From Daucus carota subsp. sativus (taxonomy: Eukaryota; Streptophyta; Magnoliopsida; Apiales; Apiaceae), in contig NC_030385.2 in the NCBI RefSeq assembly GCF_001625215.2, forward strand, positions 46,587,598 to 46,651,597: a stretch of DNA of 64,000 nucleotides, in the 5' to 3' direction. The notes beneath the pieces were generated by a model that did no database searches, had not been told where the DNA came from, and was given only the letters and a program-made list of their open reading frames with translations. Numbering within the stretch: the stretch's first letter is position 1; the number at the start of each line of letters is the position of its first letter. A program made the position numbers and the translations under genes. Below, one piece after another: positions 38,861-51,256 of the stretch.

Positions 38861-40369
38861 TTAGGGGGCCATAAACAGGCGCTTTTGTTTCACACGTTGG
38901 GGGTGTTCTCCTTGTCTTCCCGGAAACGTTTGTGCATGCTTCTTATCCTAGTTTTATTTTGAAATAGAGCAGCTTTTAAATTATCGAAATAATATATTGC
39001 ATCCGGTGTTTTCGGAATTTTCGATTTATTTAAAATACATAATAATTTTAAAAAATATTTTATAGATTTATTACTTATGCTTTGAATTTACTCAGAATCT
39101 TCGATATATCGTAAAAAAAATTCCGACAAATTCTGAATCGGTCGGTCAATTGATTAGTTCTGATTTGCAATTTCTAACATGATCAAACTAACACACAAAA
39201 GAAGCTAAAATTGACTGGATAAATTCAGTAGAAACTAGTTTAATGTGATTATATCAAATTTAATCTCTATCAAATTCATCGGTTTGTGATATGATCTGAC
39301 AAGTTTTTCCGGTCAAAAATTATTCCTCAGCAAATACGTACATGATAAAATTTTATATCAAATTATAATTCCAGTTATTTTCCGTAATACAACCTGGTTA
39401 ATCATACATTATTGTTCATATCATATATATGGGGTCCTATTTCTGCTTCATCAACAGAATATAATCACAATAACAAAATAAAATTAGCTAATCAGCTGCT
39501 AAATAATTGGCTGACTAATAAATTCCTATATAAATTGATGTATACCAAACAAGCACTTAAAGGCCGAGTTCACCTAATAATTGCTGGGAAAAATTAAATA
39601 AGCAATAATATATCTTGATTATATCGATCAAGTATAATTTAAATTTTTACAGATTTTGAAAGAGTGAATCTCTAGTGAAAATACGGAGTAGAAAATATAG
39701 CCGCGTCGCGTTGTCAAGGAACAATTAAAGTCCAAAGTATGTGAAGACAGTTTACATATGTTAAAGCCCATCAGGTGGATGATCGTCGTGGTTCGGATCT
39801 TGATTTATTAATTGGACATTGGAATATGAACACACACTCTCCGCCGGGATATGTACGGTGATTGTCCTCCCGTTAGACATCTGTCAACAGTTAACGGTCC
39901 GGATCTGTTGCGGTCCGTTTAACATTAGTCGAATAAGTGGGAAGCATTATGAACTAGATACAAACACTAGAATATTGATTTGCTAATCACCTTGATTAAT
40001 CATAACTAAAAAACAGATATAATTAGAACAGGGTAAACTATAGTGTCAATCAATGAAAATGGACTATCTTAGGATTTTTGAATACGAGGAGGAAAGAATA
40101 AATTATTTGGCTGGCTTTCTTTTTAATCAAGTTTCACTTAAAAATTTAAATCAGTTACTCGTAAATCAGAAACTAATATATTGAAAGAAAATCTTAATTT
40201 TTATAGTATATTTTTTTAAATTTGATACTGTAAATATGTAAAATATCTTTTTACAAGATAAATTTTAATTAGATTAGTAAACAGAATACAAAATAGAGTG
40301 AAAATTATGCAGGAGAAACATTCACAGTCGTGCATGCGTGGTTGATCAGGTTTTGTAAGCAAAGATTAT
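38861..40369. other. Gene-free AT-rich DNA
   Basis: Only short unrecognised frames. No element ends defined. Confidence 0.4.
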
Positions 40370-40525
40370 TACTCCCTCCGTCCCAGTGAGTTATATACAT
40401 TGGGATCGGACACGGAGATCAAGAAAAAGTGTAAGAAATGGGTAAAGTTAGATGGAAAGTGGGTAAAGTGATGGGACCCACATATTTTTTAATAATAAAT
40501 TTGGGATAGTGGAGTAAGGTAGTGG

Positions 40526-41325
40526 CAGTGCCGGCCCTTGACCAGTGCAACCAGTGCTCCAGCACTGGACCCATTGGGCATTGGATTAGGGGCCCAAACC
40601 TTTTTAAGTCTGGTGTATATGTTACTCCCTCCGTCCCACTCATTTCTATACAGTTTCCTTTTTGGAACGTCCCATCATTTCTATACATTCCAAATATAGT
40701 AATTTTTTATAATATAAAACACTACTACACCCACTACATTCTTCTACTATCTCCATTCTATAATAATATAAACACTATTACACCCACTATTTTACCTCAC
40801 TATCTCAAATCTATCATTAAATATAAATGGGTCCCACCATTTTACTCACTTTTCATCTCAATTTACTTATTTTTTACACTTTTTCTTGATCTCCGTGTCC
40901 AACCCAAACGTATATAATCTACCGTGACGGAGGGAGTACTACACATCTATAACTCTATACCTGTAATTTAGAAGCTTTTTTCCCCTGATAAAACTTAACG
41001 CACAGCACAGGCCATGTTAACTGCTGCACCATGCTCCACCATACGATCAATTCAATTATATAATTAACTTTCAAAGTTTCAAGTTCTAATTTAGGACTTC
41101 AATTCTCACGGAAACAAAGGCAATTACAATTTTTAAATTTAGTTGTTTATATATTATCCCAAAATTATAGTAACTAATTTTGTGTTTAGAAGATATCATC
41201 TGTTTTAATATATCTAATTTCAAGTTGCTTGGAATTTTTTTCAATATTCATTTTAGTAGTCTTGTATAAAAGGTCCATAAAAAAATTTTCACATTAGGCC
41301 AACGAAATCTCAGGACCGGCCCTAA
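40526..41325. mobile_element. hAT-like element inserted in the Stowaway copy, about 800 bp
   Basis: The left end is CAGTGCCGGCCCTTGA and the complement of the right end is AGGGCCGGTCCTGA. GTAGTGG is duplicated at 40519-40525 and 41326-41332; an 8-bp duplication is not perfect. It carries another Stowaway inside. No coding capacity. Confidence 0.65.
40623..40938. mobile_element. Innermost Stowaway MITE, 316 bp
   Basis: TACTCCCTCCGTCCCACTCA to GTGACGGAGGGAGTA, lying within the hAT-like element. It is the third level of nesting. Confidence 0.85.
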
Positions 41326-41963
41326 GTAGTGGGTGTAATAGTGTTTTTATTATTATAAATGAAGATAGTGGGAGAATGTAGTGGGTGTAGTAGTGTTTTA
41401 TATTATAAAAAGTTGCTATTTTGAGAATGTATAGAAATGATGGGACATCCTAAAAAGGAAACTGTATAGAATTGATTGGGACGGAGGGAGTAATCTATTT
41501 GCAGATGATTATGGTATAATTAATTGCGGGGTCGCGCTCATGCAAAGGTAAGTGATCCGTAATTGTTGACTTGAAGGGAAATTAAATGCGATTAAATTCA
41601 TCACACGTGTTTGAATGGTTAATCTCTGTTGTTCGTGAGCATCTTTTGATTGGAGTAATCCTGTGCGTACTGCAGTAGGTAAAGGTTTGGGTACTTGCTG
41701 CTGCAATGAGAAAGCATTATTATCAAGACGACAGGATATAAAGTAGAGTAGTAGTAAAATGTTTTTCTTTAAACCTATATTTGATCAAAAGCAGAAACAT
41801 GAAAGTAAGGCATCAATATGGACAAATGTGGCACCGATCGAAGACGAGGAGTTAGGTTAAAATTTTATACGAAAATCTGACAACAGTGAACAGTCCAGGG
41901 ACGGAAAAGAGGGGAAACTCAAATACCGGTTGGTCGGAAATTAATAAAATATCTCATAAGTTA

Positions 41964-42271
41964 TACTCCCTCCGTCCCCCTCAATTGTTTACATTGGAAG
42001 GGGACACGGAGACCAAGACAATGTATGGAAAATGAGTAAAGTTAGATGAAAAGTGGGTAAAGTGGTGGGACCTATCAATATTTAATAATAGATTTGAGAT
42101 AGTGGAGGAAAGTAGTGGGTGTAATAGTAGTTTTTATTGTTAAATATGAGATAGTGGGGGAAGATAGTGGGTGTAATGATGAGAAAAACTTGCTATTTAT
42201 AGTAACGTAAAGAAATGAGAGGGACATCCCAAAATAATAACTGTAAAGAAATGAGAGGGACAGAGGGAGTA
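41964..42271 (-). mobile_element. Stowaway MITE, 308 bp (copy 2 of an inverted pair)
   Basis: Reverse-complement copy of 33151-33458 with equal length and scattered substitutions. Confidence 0.9.
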
Positions 42272-44093
42272 ATTTTTAAATTTCTTTTCTTTGAATTATA
42301 ATATTAATCATATGTTTTAAAAAAATTCTAAAAATAATGATTTTAACCAAACGGTCAAAAAACTTAAGAGTAAATACCAAAAAATCAAACAACTTAAAAT
42401 TTAAAATATAAAGAGTAGTTGTTAGTCTGTGCACACATCACACACTGCATACTGGAAAATCCGTTTTAAATTTTAGCACGATCTCCAAATAGTGCAATTT
42501 TGTTTACCGCTAATGTTTGATCGTAAACTTGGTCAAGTTTGAAACAAGAAATGAAACATGCCCCAACTGGCAACTGATACCAAAAATGAAAGGAAAGCAT
42601 GAGCATTGAGCAGGGTGAAACGAAGTCGTCAATATTTAAGATCCGAAATGTGACAAGAATGAAAAAGGTTGTGGGGTGGTTAAGGAGTCCGACATGATTC
42701 CTCAACAAGGTGTAATTGCACACTTGAATCCACAGGCAGCGGCCGGTCAAAGCCGGTTAGGACGCATCTCTATTAATTAAAACTAAACATGTTTATGATC
42801 CCAACGTAGGAGAGCAGGACGAGTAGAGTTGTTATAGGGAATATTAATGTCGTTGTCTCCCCCTCCTTTTTTTTTATTTTTATTTTTCTGTTTTTTAAGA
42901 GCCGTGTTCGTGTTGATTAATTAGAATTTTCATCTTCCGTGACCCTTCTCTTCGTATACGAGCTAAGCTACTGCAATTACTCAATTAGTGACTAATCACT
43001 CAACATTTGCACTTAGAAATATACTTTGCTACATTGTTTAAATATGATGATGTTGTTATTAGATTTTTTTTTGTGTGTGTCATATTAGAGTTCGGGGTGT
43101 AAACTATTTATATATGTTCAATTAAATACAATTATGAAAAAAAAACATTACCGAAGGAGTAGTAAAACACAGCAGACATTTAACAGGCACTAAATTTGAG
43201 TTCAATGTCATTCAATATATCGATTAATGTGGGAAGAATCAAGTACTGTATGAACAGATCTCCAACCGAAGCGGTCAATGTTGAACACCTTCATTTTTTT
43301 ATAGGAGCATTTCATGTTAACTGTGCACATTTACTGTGTAGATTTTCAACGTGACCACTCTCGAGCACTGAAGCAGCTATTGCATATATGGGCTGGGCTT
43401 GAAGATATTGAGAAGCTGGGATATACAGGTATGAACGAAGCCCACAAAAAGATATACACGGAGTCACGGACCCGGAGGTGACCTGCAAGGGTCTGTTTGC
43501 CAACTCTACTTTAAAAGAAGAAATTCTAATTTTTTTAAGAATATATTTTTTTTTTATAATTTTCTTACTATAGATATTAAAAAGATGTCTTATATACGTT
43601 ATTTGATAAAAATAAGAATTCATTTCACAAAATATATAATTTTATATACTTTTTTGTAAAAATAAATCTTTATTTCTAGGCAAACAATATTAGTCAAACA
43701 ATCCTCAACAGTCAACTACGCTTTTTTACTTTTCTCTTTATGTTCGAACAAATTTATATTTTGTGAGCCACCGGGAAGCTGAATTGCAAGTCATAAACTT
43801 GACTGTCTCATCAGACTTTACTGTTTCTTTCAATCGATATTTGGAGAATTATATTATATCTGAACGTAACATCCGATAAACAAGATTGTACAAACCGAAC
43901 TTATATATTAGAGCGCTCTTATTACACATAATATAAACTTAACGCCGAGACAACATGGATATTTACCTGCGTAAGTGCATCCATGATGCACCTCACTCTT
44001 ATTTCTTACAGCCCCATGCACACAATTATTTAGGTATCTCCATACACATGCATGGTATTCACGTTATATATATATATATTGGCATGCACTTAA
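42272..44093. other. Gene-free DNA, ending in the 3' flank of the first glycine-rich gene
   Basis: No gene recognised. The last about 180 bp (43910-44093) is a diverged copy of the 3' flanks of the next two glycine-rich genes (shared CTCACTCTTATTTC and ATTTAGGTAT motifs). Confidence 0.5.
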
Positions 44094-44542
44094 TTAAGGG
44101 GTAGCTTCATCAGCGTTCGCCATCATCATGTTATAGGCTTTGGCTTCTTGAGGGCCACGGCAGCAGAACCTACATCCTCCTCCCCAGAACCTCCCGCCGC
44201 AGCATCCCCACCAGCAGCGTCCTCTTCTCCAACCACCACCCCACCCATAACCTGGGCCATAACCATAACCCGGTCCATAGCCATAACCCGGGCCATATCC
44301 GTATCCTGGATCATATCCGTATTGGTCTGGTTTAGCAGCTTCATGATCCCCTGCATGATCAACATATATATGAATTCTAAACTAAATAATCACATAGTAC
44401 AGTTACTATACACCTACAAAACAAACTTATATGGTTAATACCAACCTTTGGTCTCATCTTTAGGTGTTTCGACCGCGTTGCAGGAGAAGAGAAGAGCAAG
44501 AGACAGGAGAAGTCCAAGCATAAGAAAAGTGTGTAGCTTCAT
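44094..44542 (-). CDS. Secreted glycine-rich protein with C-terminal Cys module (cluster gene 1)
   Basis: Two exons, 44542-44446 and 44350-44094, phase-1 intron, 117 residues. A signal peptide (MKLHTFLMLGLLLSLALLFS, cleavage after about CNA) precedes a polar spacer (VETPKDETKG). Next is a repeat region of GYGYGPGYGYGPGYG type, then a Cys module with pattern C-x3-CC-x8-C-x2-CC (RCWWGCCGGRF, CRFCCRGP), ending YNMMMANADEATP. This resembles plant class II GRPs, secreted wall-associated proteins often stress- or hormone-induced; function here is inferred. The Tyr-rich repeat could be cross-linked in the wall. Upstream TATA at 44636-44645. Confidence 0.88.
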
Positions 44543-44635
44543 TTTCAACCTAATTTGGAAAATATTACAAGATTCAGATTAAAATTTTTGGCTCCAGAAA
44601 GGATGAGTGTGCTATTGGTCTTCGAAATTACGTTC

Positions 44636-44645
44636 TATTTATACA
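44636..44645 (-). promoter_or_regulatory. TATA box of glycine-rich gene 1
   Basis: TGTATAAATA on the minus strand, 94 bp before the ATG. The next 80 bp upstream are nearly identical to the same region of gene 2. Confidence 0.75.
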
Positions 44646-46680
44646 GCACAAGAGGAGTCCTGGAACTAAGTGAGTGAAGAAACAGTCCTGGACAAAATCA
44701 TTTTAAAATAAACTTAATATCTATTTATACGTATGATTTCAGCATTTAATTGCTTGTCTAACTAAATTTACGATTTCTTGGACTTTTATGCATTTTCCAA
44801 AACTGATATAACACTCTCTCAGTAAGCTGATATAGGGAAGGACGACTGAACTACTGGAGGCTGGAGCCAATCTAGCTGCAGGTACTTACCGCATCTTATT
44901 AACTCAAATTTTATTTGAACTTCTGAATTTAATCAAATCACATGTTCATCATATAATTGGATTTGTATTTTATTTGAAATTCCAGTACTCATATTTACAT
45001 GTCATTTTAAATATACTGCAAGTTCACAAACACAATTTTATTGATGACTTACCTCGTTTTCTTCGGGTTCACGAAAATAATTTTTCATACATATTGCTAT
45101 ATTGATTTAAGAAATATTATCCGGGTATGAATTTGTGGATAAATTCACATTTAATACCATGGACCTCAGCTAGAATACATAAAACGAAGTCAACTGTTGC
45201 ATGAGCTAGGTTGTTTCACCGGTTTGTTACGAATAGCTCATATATCTGTAACTAAAAGATAGAGTCCGGAAGCTGTTCGTATTTATTTGTATGATCAGTC
45301 CAGAGAGGCCCATTTGACTTCCATTATTGTTGTAAATAATTTATAAACCGAAAAACAAATAATTTTCAAAATTTTCGAATTATAAGGAAGTACATTGTAT
45401 CTAATCAGTAGGGGTCGTATAGTATCGTATCTGATGCATGTCTAGCTAGAGAAGCGTTCATAATAGATTTTTCCAAAATACATATCAATCTCATTTCAAT
45501 TTTTCAATTCACTCAAACACAATTATTAGAATTATATCTTAAAATTTTGAACGCTTAACATAGCTACTTTGATCTCATTTATGTTTCAAAAATTTATTTC
45601 TTGATATTCTTTCAAGTAATATGAGTCGAAATAATAACACAATTTCTGATGAAACAACTTTCACAGTTCATGAATATATAATTTTCTAATAGATCCAAAA
45701 ATAAGTAATTTAACTCATTCACATCTTCCATATTATACAAGAAAATATTACTTTTAATAATTCAAATAATTGAAGGGTGATATATAATTAGTAATTTTCC
45801 GACATCTGATCCATAATCAACAATTTCAGCTTAGTGTGAGGACCATGATCAGTATCGTCATAAAATCTGATCCAATATTCTATATATACTAATTGATTAG
45901 TTATTAATCTATCAAATTATCTATATACCGAGCTGTGAACAACAAAAGATATAAACAAATCCTTCATGTGTTTTACGTTAAGTAATATATGAAATAACTC
46001 TCGATAAAACTCTAAAAGCAAGAAGTGCAGGTGAAAATTCTAACCAAAGTACAAAAAGAAACTGGCCTGAATAAAGGTTATCCGTGCTCGAATCCTCAAA
46101 TTGGTCGATTAACGAAATTAATCAGCTGTTCTGTATTTTAATTCGAAAAAGAAGTGCTTGTTTGTCAACTAGGCAAAATAACTCCGGCTAAATACGAATA
46201 ATATTACATGTAGAATAATTCGACACCGTTAATAAACTTACAGTGCAGTGCGAATTAATAAAATTGAGCGTTTTTGTGTCCTTTAATTTTTCTGATATCT
46301 TCGTTCGTATGTATCAACTCGCAAAAACTGTTTGTATCTATTTTATTTTAATATGAATCCATCGCTATGAACAATGGTGGATGGGACAATAATAGTTCAG
46401 TTTTAAAATTTAGTCGAAATTCAAAATCAATTTCTTTATTGATATTAACTAGAAGTTATTGAGTATTGATTTTCGAATTACAGCCAATAATATTTAAGTT
46501 TTGTTTGCATAATATAGTGTGCTCCATGATCTGTATTTTGCTGCGGTAATCTGGATTTGTATTGTTTTCATGTTGCCAGTACAGGTAGTCTTATCTTTCT
46601 CATACGGCCAGAAATGTTATTCGACCAATCGTAATTACCAAACAAAAGCAGTCGATAATACTGTATAAACACGCGTAGTT
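44646..46680. other. Spacer of duplication unit 1
   Basis: AT-rich DNA paralogous in blocks to 48541-51950. No gene. It includes the empty site (TTGCCAGT near 46575) of the hAT-like insertion seen in unit 2. Confidence 0.6.
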
Positions 46681-47737
46681 TTCTTTTTTTGAAAAAAAGA
46701 AATTAATTCAATAATGGAAAATCATACGGCATCTACATGAACAATCGAGTCGAACAAACATAAAACAAATCATATCGCTGATTAATCTAGTATTTATAAA
46801 GACACAATCAAGCGATTTGTTTTTTTTTTTTTTTTTTTTTTTTTTTTGAATAAGGAAAATAATTCAATAATAAAAAGCCATACGGCATCTACATACATGA
46901 TCGAAATTGAACAAACGCATAATAATATCGTTGTTGAATCCTTCCATCTTGGATAGGCAATCAAACGATTTTTTGAAGAGATATATACATATTGTCATCC
47001 TCCAACTGTTGTTTTGAGCAATCGACCATAGATGTATCACCATAATAACCTTCATTACGTACCGAATCAACACCATGAAAATCAACACAATCAAAATCGT
47101 GCAGATCTAGAATCCCGGACATGACGAACACTAAAGAAAATAAAATCAAACTCTCACACAAGGAGAGACCAAACAAAACCCAAATAAATTGGGAACTTAT
47201 TGACAAAAGCAAAAGATGAACAAAGACCGCTAAAAACAAGAAAAGATTGGGGCTTTCCACCGGTAAAAGCCGATGGAAGCCCCTCAGATTATAGAGGCGG
47301 CGGCTACTTCAAGAATGGAGAGAAAAGAGAGAATAGGGTTTTTTAGTTATCAAGCGATTTGTTGAAATTGATATATACACATATAGTCTCCATTAAAACT
47401 CGTTTGAGCTATCGATCGTAACTGCACTCCCATATAAATCTTTACTACTGAATCAATCCCTTGAAAATCTGGCAGATCTAACATCCTGGACATTCAATCA
47501 CACCAAAACACACCTAGCTCTCACAAAGAGAGAATAAACAAAACCCAAATAAATTGGGAACAAAACTCACCCAAAAAAGATTTTATCAAATAAAGATACA
47601 ATCTTGAAAGATAGAAATCCTTACCCGGGGAGGAGTATTATTCAAAAACAAGAGCAAAACAAAAAAAATAACTGATTTGGGGCTTTCCACCGATGAAAAC
47701 CGATGGAAGCCACCCACGACGGCTAGGAAAAATGAAG
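46681..47737 (-). mobile_element. LINE 3'-end insertion (outer copy)
   Basis: Two pieces (46681-46821 and 47349-47737) of one truncated LINE, with a short A-rich tail on the minus strand next to AACACGCGTAGTT (46668-46680). A near copy, AACACACGTAGTT (47738-47750), lies at the other side as a target duplication. The paralogous site near 51950 lacks it. The pieces share the GGGGCTTTCCACCG and AACCCAAATAAATTGGGAAC motifs with the inner copy. Confidence 0.7.
46822..47348 (-). mobile_element. LINE 3'-end insertion (inner copy, nested)
   Basis: A 5'-truncated copy with a poly(A) tail of about 27 nt on the minus strand (poly-T at 46819-46847), preceded by ATTGAATTATTTTCCTTATT. It is flanked by a 15-bp duplication ATCAAGCGATTTGTT (46807-46821 and 47349-47363). 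Minus-strand frames of 76 and 99 codons here look like the LINE 3' end, not a gene. Confidence 0.75.
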
Positions 47738-47986
47738 AACACACGTAGTTATTTCATAATATAAAACATTCTCCGGTACAAACGGCGAGGTACCATAAGT
47801 ATCTGCGCTAAGTACATGCACGCAAGTGCAGCATACATATGTAACATATTAGATGGTTGTGTCGACAGAAACACAAACATATTGTCAGCTCACTCTTATT
47901 TCATACTCAGTTTCCATGCACGTATTTATTTAGGTATTTTCAAGCTACATGCATGGTGTACATTTATTATATATCGGTACAGTTGC

Positions 47987-48449
47987 TCAAGGGCTGGCTT
48001 CATCAACTTCCCCGTAAGCTTGTGCTTCAAAGGGGCCGCGACAGCAGAATCTGCAGCCTCCTCCGTAGAATCGGCCTCCGCAACATCCCCATCTGCATCG
48101 CCCTCCGAATCCACCTCCGAAACCTCCCCTGCCTCCATAACCTCCTCCACCGAAACCGCCTCCACCGAAACCGCCGCCACCGAAACCGCCTCCAGGCCCT
48201 CCACCAAAGCCACCCCTGCCTCCATAGCCGCCAGGGCCACCATAACCGCCTCCACCATATTGATCTGGTCTAGCAGCTTCGTCCTCTGCATAATGAAAAT
48301 ATAATTTATTAAAAAATCCTACGTAAATAATTTGTAAAAGCGACCTATTTACCTTTGTTCTCATCTTTCGGCGTCTCTGGCTCATTGGAAGAGACGAGAA
48401 GAACAAGGGACAAGAGGAGTCCAAGGAGAAGGAAAGTGTTGAGCTTCAT
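47987..48449 (-). CDS. Secreted glycine-rich protein with C-terminal Cys module (cluster gene 2)
   Basis: Exons 48449-48353 and 48285-47987, phase-1 intron, 131 residues. The signal peptide MKLNTFLLLGLLLSLVLLVS precedes the spacer EPETPKDENKEDEAARPDQ. Repeats of GGGGFGG and GGYGGRGGF follow. The Cys module has the same spacing as gene 1 (CRWGCC, CRFCC), and the end is AYGEVDEASP. The signal exon and spacer are close copies of those in gene 3, whereas the promoter is closest to gene 1. Probably extracellular or wall-bound. No defect seen. Confidence 0.9.
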
Positions 48450-48530
48450 TTTGAGATATGAGGAAGAAAAACTTGGATTATGAAAAATAGAAAGATTTTT
48501 GTGCATGCTATCAGGCTTCCTCTTGCGTCC

Positions 48531-48540
48531 TATTTATACA
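48531..48540 (-). promoter_or_regulatory. TATA box of glycine-rich gene 2
   Basis: TGTATAAATA on the minus strand, 82 bp before the ATG, in a block nearly identical to that of gene 1 (both followed by GCACAAGAGGAGT on the plus strand). Confidence 0.75.
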
Positions 48541-51256
48541 GCACAAGAGGAGTACTGGAACTGATTGAGTGAAGAAACAGTCCAAGACTATCATTTTAAA
48601 ATAAACTTAATATCTACGTAAGTAATATGATTTCAGCATTTATGTGCTTGTCTAACTAAATTTACGGTGAGATGATATAGGGAAGGACTCAAGTACTACT
48701 GGAGCCAATCTGCAGGTACTTATTGCAAATCTGCTAGTCTTGGCGCGTCTTCGGTTATTACTAACTTAAATTTTATTTGAAATTTTGAATTTAGATTAAA
48801 TCACATGTTTGGTTTGGATTGTTCTGAAAAAGAAACATTTCATGTATATATAAAATTGGATACGAACTGTTTCATAAATGACATCTGTTAAATTTCAATT
48901 GGAATAGACCCGTATATGTATTAATTGCACCAATTAAAATATTTGATCTAAATTATCATGTTATTTTATACAAAAATTTTATATCCAATTTATGCATGAA
49001 ACACTACACTATAGGAAATCCCAATATTCACCGTATTCAAAGAGACCTAATTCAAATATATGCCGCATATTTATCTTTTTTAAATTTATAACGATGATAT
49101 TCTGAAATTTAGAGTGTTAAATTTTTGGACCCATAACCATAAGTCTTGCCCATATATCATCATGATCATTCTCGGTACCAAACCACTTTTATACTGCTGA
49201 ACATGGGATAAAAAAAATTAGAAAAGAAGAGACGCCGATAATTTTTGATAAAGAAGATTGTGCATAATATCTACCAAATGAATTTACTTGCAAAACGGAC
49301 GAATAGATCGAGAAGATTGCCATTTAATTAGTCAGATTTGATACAGTCAATCTTTTCACATACAACTAACTAAGTTTAAATGGTAATCCGTGATTCTGTT
49401 CAGATGACTTGAACACGAAATCTTGATACGTACAGATCGGTCGTAATTAAACAAGCCTATTGATAACTTTCATCGTTTTCTTCACGAGAATAAATTTGTG
49501 GATAAATTCACATTTAATACCATGCACCTCAGCTAGAATACATAAGACGAAGTCAACTTTAGCATGAGCTAAAATTTTCACAGGTTTGTTACGAATAGCT
49601 CCATATATCTGTAACTGAAAGATAGTCCGCAAGCTGTTCGTATTTATTTGTGTGATAAGTCTAGAGAGGCCCATGACTTCTTCCATTATAGATTTATAGT
49701 TATAATTTATTAATTAATTTAAAACTGATTATTTCCAAGATTTCGAATTTTAAGAAAGCACAGGCCCGGCCCGTTTGCCTGGCTTAAAACCCGGTCTTTA
49801 AATTATTTTTGATAAAAAGATATTTATTTGTATGATACATCACAAGTCAGTTTAAAAAAACTAGAAATAAGTCAAAGAAAATGAATTAAAGCCACATAAG
49901 TCGTTAATACATCAAAAAATTACAGAAACAAATATTTTAGACTCTCAACGTTAAGTCATAAAGCCCAAACGAACTCAAATAGGGTTCGGATTGTATCTGA
50001 TGCATGTCTAGTTAGAGAATCGTTTAAATAGATTTTTAATCATATCCACAATTAGCAATTCTAGCTCGTTTCGTATAAAGATCATGATCGATATAATTTA
50101 AAACTCACAACATCGGATTCAATTTATTGTTAAATCGATTAGTTATTGACTCATCAAATTGTCTATCAACCAGCGGACAACAAAAGACATAAAATAAACC
50201 CTTTTTTAAATACATAAATAAATCTTTTAAAAGCAAGAAATGTAGAAAAAATAATCCTGAAAGCATTTTCAATGTTGTTATTTAAAAATAGTTGGCTAAA
50301 TTGGATCTGTAAAATATTTCACTAATTTGCCGAATCCGTGAGATATTTTATTTCAGTAATACTGACTATATTGATCGGTCATATTTTAAAAATAATATGT
50401 TGTTATTATTTTTAAATTATTATAAATAAAATATATCATTTTAATATTAAAATAGATGATGTGAAATATTGTTATAGGTCTCTAGAGTTTGGCCAAATAT
50501 AACCCACTCAATTTTAATTTTAGGCAATGGTAATGTGAAATTCGAGTGAACAAAATTTTATATATTTTTATATTTTTTATTTATTATATAACTTATTATA
50601 TTTTAATTAAAAATTATTTGCAATGGAAATGCGAGTGTATCAATCGAGGATGTTTAATTTAGTTATAATAACTGTAATTACAAAATATATTCTTCCGGGA
50701 AATCTGACAGAAATAAACCGCAGCCGTCCTCGAATCCTCAAATTGGTCTCCGACTAACCAGTTCTGTGATTAGATTCGAAAAGGCAGTGCTTGTTTCTCA
50801 ATTAGGCAAAATAACTCCGTTACGTCCAGCTAAATACAAATAATATTAAGTACATGCAGGATAATTCGACACGTTTATAAACGTGCAGTGCAGTGCCAAT
50901 AAATTGTGTGTTTCTTTATATTTTGATTTTTCTGATTTCTTGATTCTGGGTGTATGTATCAAATCGCAAAAGCTGTATTTATCCAATTGAATTTAATATG
51001 TAAGTGGTTGGGACAATAATGGTTTAATTTTAAAATTTAGTCGAAATTCAAGATCAATTTTTCATTAATATGAAAAAAAATTGTTTATGAAATTGGGTGT
51101 AAAATATTACAATATCATGCGTCAAGTTTTGATAAAAATAAGTTCATGTTCATATATTAATATTATTAAATAAAATACTTTACCTTAATTATAGTCTTAA
51201 GTGTTACTATCCAATCACTCGAGACACCCCACTGTTTTCACTTGCATGTTGCCGGT
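48541..51256. other. Spacer of duplication unit 2
   Basis: AT-rich, paralogous in blocks to 44646-46600. No gene seen. Confidence 0.55.

Larger units (their letters stand above)
40370..41492. mobile_element. Stowaway element split by a nested insertion
   Basis: The left end TACTCCCTCCGTCCCAGTGA and the right end GGGACGGAGGGAGTA belong to one MITE whose halves (40370-40525 and 41326-41492) are separated by an 800-bp insertion. Confidence 0.82.

Noticed and set aside
46864..47260. Minus-strand frames of 76 and 99 codons
   Set aside because: They lie inside the LINE 3' end with a poly(A) tail and target duplication, and have no transmembrane or domain pattern supporting a gene.
47816..48304. 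Plus-strand Ala/Ser/Thr-rich and minus-strand Ala/Val/Glu-rich frames over glycine-rich genes 1-3
   Set aside because: Shadows of the GGX repeats in other frames; no start context or splice partner.
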